Positions 60,981 to 64,000 of a stretch of DNA of 64,000 nt are shown one piece after another; positions within the stretch are counted from its first letter, which is position 1, and each line of letters begins with the position of its first letter. This DNA comes from Ruminococcus sp. GTDB lineage: Bacteria; Bacillota; Clostridia; Oscillospirales; Acutalibacteraceae. The stretch spans positions 85,956-149,955 of the forward strand of contig JAFRBX010000015.1 in the NCBI GenBank assembly GCA_017404665.1. The letters are read 5' to 3'. The notes beneath the pieces are model-generated. The model worked only from the letters and a program-made list of their open reading frames with translations. It was not told the DNA's origin and searched no databases. A program made the position numbers and the translations under genes.

Positions 60981-61032
60981 TGCTCAAAACAATAATCGTT
61001 ACTAATAATGCAAAACAAATTATGTATTCCAA
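60970..61032 (-). CDS. Candidate type I toxin, 20-residue hydrophobic peptide
   Basis: TTG start, peptide begins MEYIICFALL and ends SIKK: a single membrane helix with a basic end, like small type I toxins. A strong ribosome binding site (GGGGG, seven bases upstream) is sequestered in the hairpin ACACCC-T-ACGAG-A-GGGGTGT-type, and a promoter (61090-61118, minus) lies upstream. The stop codon overlaps the terminator stem shared with the convergent RNA. Confidence 0.5.
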   Translation of the reverse strand: MEYIICFALLVTIIVLSIKK

Positions 61033-61057
61033 GCAAACACCCCCTCTCGTAGGGTGT

Positions 61058-61095
61058 CGAAACAGCCGCCGCCGTTTCCTTGTGAAGTCATTATA
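61058..61095 (-). repeat. Inverted copy of the antisense-RNA promoter/5' hairpin
   Basis: On the minus strand this 38-base stretch (TATAATGA...CAAGGAAAC...GGCTGTTTCG) matches 60878-60915 on the plus strand at 29 of 38 positions. Thus both convergent RNAs begin with nearly the same -10 box and hairpin. Confidence 0.75.
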
Positions 61096-61118
61096 CTATA
61101 TTGTTTAGAAAAAATCAA
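61090..61118 (-). promoter_or_regulatory. Promoter of the candidate toxin transcript
   Basis: Minus-strand TTGATT (complement of 61113-61118), 17-base spacer, TATAAT (complement of 61090-61095). An operator copy GTTTAGAAAA (61103-61112) lies in the spacer. Confidence 0.65.
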
Positions 61119-61205
61119 GATTTTCGAGAAAATAGTTTAGAAAATTTCGACAAATGTATTGACAAAAGAGAAAACACAGTATATACTTTGTTTAGAAAAC
61201 TAAAC
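61103..61205. promoter_or_regulatory. Three GTTTAGAAAA operator-like repeats
   Basis: GTTTAGAAAA at 61103-61112 and 61135-61144, and the perfect palindrome GTTTAGAAAACTAAAC at 61190-61205. They flank and overlap the divergent promoters at 61090-61118 (minus) and 61159-61187 (plus). The layout resembles phage operator regions bound by XRE/Cro-type proteins. Confidence 0.75.
61159..61187 (+). promoter_or_regulatory. Promoter of the DUF739 gene
   Basis: TTGACA, 17-base spacer, TATACT, with the operator palindrome just downstream at 61190. Confidence 0.8.
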
Positions 61206-61220
61206 GGAAGGAGGATCGAT

Positions 61221-61442
61221 GTGAAACAAAAAATAGCATTTAACTATAGCAAGTTAAGGGGAAGAATACGAGAAAAATGTGGTAGCGATTCAAATTTCGC
61301 AAAGAAATTAGGCTGTAATCATGGTACTCTGTCTTACAAGCTTAATAATATCAGCGAGTTTTCACAAAGCGAGATTTTGAAAGCTATCCGTATTCTTGAT
61401 ATCAAAGAGTCGGAAATATCCGATTATTTTTTTGCTTTGTAA
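61221..61442 (+). CDS. DUF739-like Cro-type phage regulator
   Basis: 73 residues, GTG start with GGAGG six bases upstream. FNYSKLRGRIREKCGSDSNFAKKLGCNHGTLSYKLNNISEFSQSEILKAIRILDI is the DUF739 family pattern, a small helix-turn-helix phage protein. It is the first gene of the plus-strand early operon and probably opposes the XRE repressor. Confidence 0.88.
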   Translation: MKQKIAFNYSKLRGRIREKCGSDSNFAKKLGCNHGTLSYKLNNISEFSQSEILKAIRILDIKESEISDYFFAL

Positions 61443-61469
61443 GTTTATAAAACTGAACTATTCACGCAA

Positions 61470-61845
61470 CAAAAAACTGAAAGAAGTGCGATTCCTTTCA
61501 GAATTCCGTCTAAATTTGTTTACTCAAAATCCCTTGCAGGTTTTCACCACGTTCTATCGCACAGAACGTTCTTTAGGAATGATATCACTTTTGCGGTTTT
61601 AGTTCCGCGACTGCCTATCAGCTGATATCTTTAGGGAATGTGCATACGGTGAAGCATTTTAAACGAGTGCCGTCTCGTGCGATTATAATGCTCTTCTCTG
61701 AGCCCAGTAACGCCATATGTAGTGAGTACCTTTACGCAATTTTACGTGTCACGCGGACCACGACGGGCGACCCTATAATTTGAGAGCAGGCAAGGAAAAT
61801 ATTTTGGTTAAGGTAACCACAACCTTTCTTTGCCATATAGGCTAA
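61470..61845 (-). ncRNA. Candidate ~370-nt structured RNA
   Basis: A 555-base gap without a plausible gene. On the minus strand a promoter-like TTGACT / TAAACT pair (61850-61877, 16-base spacer) is followed by at least five hairpins: GGCAA...TTGCC (about 61789-61834), GCTC/GAGC (61690-61703), GCA-CGAG/CTCG-TGC (61654-61680), GCGG/CCGC (61593-61608), ACGTTCT/AGAACGT (61549-61569), and a final terminator stem CTGAAAG/CTTTCAG (61477-61501) with six T residues. Not recognised as tmRNA, RNase P, GOLLD or ROOL. Confidence 0.5.
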
Positions 61846-61997
61846 CTTAAGTTTATCGTGTTTTCGAAAAAAGTCAACTTTTGTTCGTGCAAATTAAAAA
61901 AATATTCACATTTATTCAAAAAGATAAAACGCGAAAACATTTAAATCAACCATATCTTTTTGCAATAAATGTGCCTAATCGGCAAGGAGGTGAGAAA

Positions 61998-62228
61998 ATG
62001 AAAATAAGCAAGCAAAAGGCTGAATTAGCAGTTCAACTTCTTTTTGAAAAAACGAGGGATTTGGCGAACCACCGCCAAAAGGCTGCTGAAACATTCGGAA
62101 TAAACTCATTCGTTGTGAAATCATATAATGAGTTTCTCAACCATATTCGAAAAGATGTTATTTCGAAAGCTGACTTAGATGACGAATATTTTGAATATGT
62201 TTTTGGACATGAGCCCCGCCGACCGTGA
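61998..62228 (+). CDS. Small hypothetical protein
   Basis: 76 residues. AAGGAGGTGAG precedes the ATG. Basic helical N-terminus (MKISKQKAELAVQLLFEKTR), helical middle, acidic end (DLDDEYFEYVFGHE). AT-rich. I do not recognise it. Followed by a similar ribosome binding site and another small gene. Confidence 0.65.
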   Translation: MKISKQKAELAVQLLFEKTRDLANHRQKAAETFGINSFVVKSYNEFLNHIRKDVISKADLDDEYFEYVFGHEPRRP

Positions 62229-62295
62229 TCAAAACGACAAATACATCATTCTTGAATAACCATCAACCCAACAGGCAAGGAGGTGGCGCACAACA

Positions 62296-62496
62296 ATGGG
62301 CAGATTCAAAGATTGGAAAGAACAAGATTGGAAAGAACGTTTTAGATGGTTACGGCTTGATATTTGGTTTTTTCTTTTTGACAATGCTTTACTAAATATT
62401 TTAATGAGACACCCGACCCTTACCGCTATATTATCTTCTGTAATAGGGGCAATAGGAGGTTCTCTATTAATAGCATGGTTAAAGCACTTGTTATAA
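62296..62496 (+). CDS. Small membrane protein
   Basis: 66 residues. Trp/Lys/Asp-rich amphipathic N-terminus (DWKEQDWKERFRWLRLDIWFFLF) and one membrane helix (LTAILSSVIGAIGGSLLIAWL). GGCAAGGAGGTGG precedes the ATG. Its end overlaps a convergent small membrane gene by 71 bases. Function unknown. Confidence 0.6.
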   Translation: MGRFKDWKEQDWKERFRWLRLDIWFFLFDNALLNILMRHPTLTAILSSVIGAIGGSLLIAWLKHLL

Positions 62497-62653
62497 GCGA
62501 AACGATGATAGGAACGAGGATGGAATGGAGCAAGAACCTCAGAATTTCTCCGCGCCTGTAGTCCTTATACTCATACGCTCTATATCCGAGAGTAAAATGG
62601 ACGCACTTATCTTCGGTAATTTCAAACGAATCGAAGTATCCCAAATCCGGCAA
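62426..62653 (-). CDS. Small membrane protein (minus strand)
   Basis: 75 residues: soluble N-terminus (FEITEDKCVHFTLGYRAYEYKDYRR) and one long membrane helix (HSILVPIIVSLITSALTMLLIENLLLP). The pattern of a short polar part with YRR before a helix is common in small phage and Clostridium membrane proteins. TTG start without a clear ribosome binding site; overlaps the 62296 gene. Moderate support only. Confidence 0.45.
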   Translation of the reverse strand: MPDLGYFDSFEITEDKCVHFTLGYRAYEYKDYRRGEILRFLLHSILVPIIVSLITSALTMLLIENLLLPLLQKII

Positions 62654-62669
62654 TGCTCGTACGGTTTAT

Positions 62670-63080
62670 ATGCCTCGCACCATTGAGGAATATATGAGCT
62701 TCTACGGAATCAATCACGATAAGACCACTGCTGTCTTTTACAAAGCGGTACATAAGGCACAAGGCGGATATTTTTCAGACCATGACCGTGATTTTGAATA
62801 TACTGTCGGAGCGAAAGCAAAATCCCTCAGTTTTGATGATGATCCTGATGAAGCGTGTTCCTGCGGCATTCATTTCAGTCATTTGAACTGGGCTTTGGCC
62901 TTTGGCAAAAGCTGGGATGATCTGGCAATTCTCGAGGTCAGGGCAAAGATCAAGGACGTCCTTTTGCCGACGTGCTCCGACGGCAAAGTCAGAGCGCCGG
63001 AGGTCGAAGTGATCAGGGAAGTACCGCTGGAAGAATGCGGCCTGCTAGGAAAGTTCCTCAGCAAAAGACAAAAGCAGTAA
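62670..63080 (+). CDS. Hypothetical protein, possibly N-terminally truncated
   Basis: 136 residues. TTAVFYKAVHKAQGGYFSDHDRDFEYTVGAKAKS, CSCGIHFSHLNWALAFG and LEVRAKIKDVLLPTCSDGKVRAPEVEVIREVP resemble phage proteins of the type that carry a FYKAV start and a CSxGIH motif. No ribosome binding site precedes the ATG and the divergent 62653 gene starts only 16 bases away, so the true 5' end may be lost. Function unknown. Confidence 0.65.
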   Translation: MPRTIEEYMSFYGINHDKTTAVFYKAVHKAQGGYFSDHDRDFEYTVGAKAKSLSFDDDPDEACSCGIHFSHLNWALAFGKSWDDLAILEVRAKIKDVLLPTCSDGKVRAPEVEVIREVPLEECGLLGKFLSKRQKQ

Positions 63081-63094
63081 TCAATAGTATTTCT

Positions 63095-63290
63095 CCGGCG
63101 TTAAGCGAGCGCGCCGTCTGCCGAACATCGGCGGAGTGGTGACCGCCGATCGCAGTCGCCAAACCATCCTTTATTCATATGAATTCCTGTTACAATATAT
63201 TTGCCCCTTTCTTGACATTTGATGTTCTCCTAACAGTTGTTTTGTTGCAGCAATACCGGAATGGCGGGCGGCGCGTTCACTTAACGTCGG
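63095..63290. repeat. Inverted repeat pair CCGRCGTTAAGYGARCGCGCCG
   Basis: 63095-63121 and the inverse at 63264-63290 match at about 23 of 27 positions. They bound 142 bases that hold a CCGA/TCGG hairpin and a CCGCCGAT segment but no frame. May be a short mobile element or a duplicated structured end. Confidence 0.55.
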
Positions 63291-63361
63291 AGACAACCGA
63301 TTGCATATTTTTATGCAACAATACAAGCAATTTCATCATATAGTGAAACGAGGTGGTAAAG

Positions 63362-63604
63362 ATGGGACGAAGCAATAAGTGGACGGCGCGTACGTTTATC
63401 GAGATCGACGGCAAGAAGATCCCGCTGATGGAGATCGACAGCGACGGCAACATCAGGCAGTTCGTCTCAGACGAGGAACATCAGCAATACGAGCAAAGAA
63501 TGTGTCAAAACATGGGGGAGGTCATGAGCCGCTTTTATACGGCGCACCCCGAATATCTCAAAGACAAGGAGGAAGAAGATGAACAAACAAAAAAACCGGC
63601 GTGA
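63362..63604 (+). CDS. Small phage-type hypothetical protein
   Basis: 80 residues; ATG at 63362 has GAGGTGG upstream. TFIEIDGKKIPLMEIDSDGNIRQFVSDEEHQQYEQ and an acidic, charged end. Unknown, but typical size and sequence style of conserved small genes in clostridial prophages. Overlaps the next gene by 26 bases. Confidence 0.68.
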   Translation: MGRSNKWTARTFIEIDGKKIPLMEIDSDGNIRQFVSDEEHQQYEQRMCQNMGEVMSRFYTAHPEYLKDKEEEDEQTKKPA

Positions 63605-64000
63605 TAACGCGCCGAACGACCTGCCTGAGGAGGAATACCGTCCGGATATCAACAAAGGCACCGCCTGTTTTCTGGTCGGAATAGCGGCGGCGCTCGCGGG
63701 GGACACGGCGCTGTATTTCAGGTGGTATGCCCTCGGATTGCTGTTCTACGTGATCCTGCTGATCTGTGTGGTGTGGATCGTGAAGGAGCGGAAGAACAAG
63801 GACCGGAGCGACTACAGAAGATACCGCAAAATCAGCGAGGCGCTGAATCAGATCGAGAGTTTCGACAAACGGCTCGATACGCTGGAAACCAACCTCGATC
63901 TGAAAGCGGACAGGCCCGCGAGGAGCAACATCCGTCCGGGCAGCCGTCAGAGCGAACAGTATAAGGTTCTGATAGGAGGTGCTGAGCATGACAGTCGGAC
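63579..64000 (+). CDS. Two-helix membrane protein with coiled coil (runs to the window end)
   Basis: Starts at ATG 63579 with AAGGAGG just upstream and stays open to the last base (140 codons). Polar N-terminus (MNKQKNRRDNAPNDLPEEEY), two adjacent helices (about 29-47 and 51-66), then a long charged helix (RKISEALNQIESFDKRLDTL) suggesting a coiled coil. Unknown; a holin-like or envelope role is possible. A further start (GGAGGTGCTGAGC then ATG at 63988) lies in another frame, so the next gene probably begins there. Confidence 0.6.
   Translation, partial: MNKQKNRRDNAPNDLPEEEYRPDINKGTACFLVGIAAALAGDTALYFRWYALGLLFYVILLICVVWIVKERKNKDRSDYRRYRKISEALNQIESFDKRLDTLETNLDLKADRPARSNIRPGSRQSEQYKVLIGGAEHDSR

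Larger units (their letters stand above)
56899..64000. mobile_element. Integrated prophage-like/integrative element (left part)
   Basis: Begins at the broken cotJC gene. Contains a large serine recombinase at the edge, HigBA-like toxin-antitoxin genes, XRE and DUF739 regulators with repeated operators, many small orphan genes and AT-rich patches unlike the host flank. The right end is outside the window. No structural phage gene is visible yet, so prophage versus integrative plasmid/ICE is undecided. Confidence 0.8.

Noticed and set aside
60883-60996. 37-codon plus-strand frame in the antisense RNA (ATG at 60883)
   Set aside because: The ATG is part of the -10 region, upstream of the expected transcription start, and no ribosome binding site exists.
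61470-61845. tmRNA or RNase P RNA
   Set aside because: No tRNA-like acceptor end, tag frame or conserved RNase P core is seen.
63558-63989. 143-codon minus-strand frame at the window end
   Set aside because: It is antisense to two overlapping plus-strand genes with good ribosome binding sites.
1-64000. CRISPR array, rRNA or tRNA genes
   Set aside because: No regularly spaced repeat-spacer pattern, rRNA conserved segment or tRNA cloverleaf was recognised by eye; a tRNAscan or Infernal run would be decisive.

Overview
The window looks like a low-to-mid GC, anaerobic, spore-forming Firmicute of the Oscillospiraceae/Ruminococcaceae, probably close to starch-degrading Ruminococcus (R. bromii-like). 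This is inferred from gene content only: a trimeric electron-bifurcating [FeFe]-hydrogenase with a sensory hydrogenase, anaerobic ribonucleotide reductase, a glgB-glgC-glgD-glgA glycogen operon, and a secreted pullulanase carrying a dockerin and two starch-binding modules, as in amylosome enzymes.

Layout. 1-700: end of rplJ, then rplL and a terminator. 0.8-1.2 kb: a small unknown gene. 1.3-10.5 kb, minus strand: a hydrogen-metabolism island. HydA/HydB/HydC and a thioredoxin-like 2Fe-2S protein form the catalytic operon, with an ATPase-type (HATPase) protein inside it. Upstream lie PHP, DRTGG, HydS-like hydrogenase, RsbW-like and second DRTGG genes, probably the regulatory arm. 10.9-14.2 kb: nrdDG with two NrdR boxes. 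14.3-19.2 kb: small membrane protein, putP, zinc-ribbon protein, TetR regulator, alr. 19.3-27.3 kb: polA, low-molecular-weight phosphatase, rimI, tsaD, two transglutaminase-like lipoproteins, ruvX, DUF896. 27.4-33.8 kb: a MITE-like element, O-antigen-ligase-like protein, Zn/Cd ATPase with ArsR/SmtB regulator, HAD and ASCH proteins, zinc-ribbon membrane protein. 34-42.3 kb: glycogen operon diverging from rny. 42.4-47.7 kb: radical SAM protein, DUF6514, an ABC-2 exporter and an ASKHA-fold protein. 47.8-56.3 kb: pullulanase, a STAS-kinase fusion with a SpoIIE-type phosphatase/ATPase, a candidate small RNA and KptA.

From about 56.9 kb to the window end lies an integrated element. It starts beside a large serine recombinase and has interrupted a cotJC-like spore coat/manganese catalase gene, of which only the 3' part remains here. 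It carries a HigBA-like toxin-antitoxin pair, XRE and DUF739 regulators with repeated operators, several small orphan genes, a candidate convergent type I toxin/antisense-RNA locus (60.86-61.12 kb) and a candidate ~370-nt structured RNA (61.47-61.84 kb). The other end of the element is outside the window.

Short palindromic or terminal-inverted-repeat elements punctuate the host region. One family with GATAACAG-type ends occurs four times, each copy touching the 3' end of a gene; in two cases it supplies the last codons or stop codon. Another palindrome is inserted in frame in polA. No rRNA, tRNA or CRISPR array was recognised.
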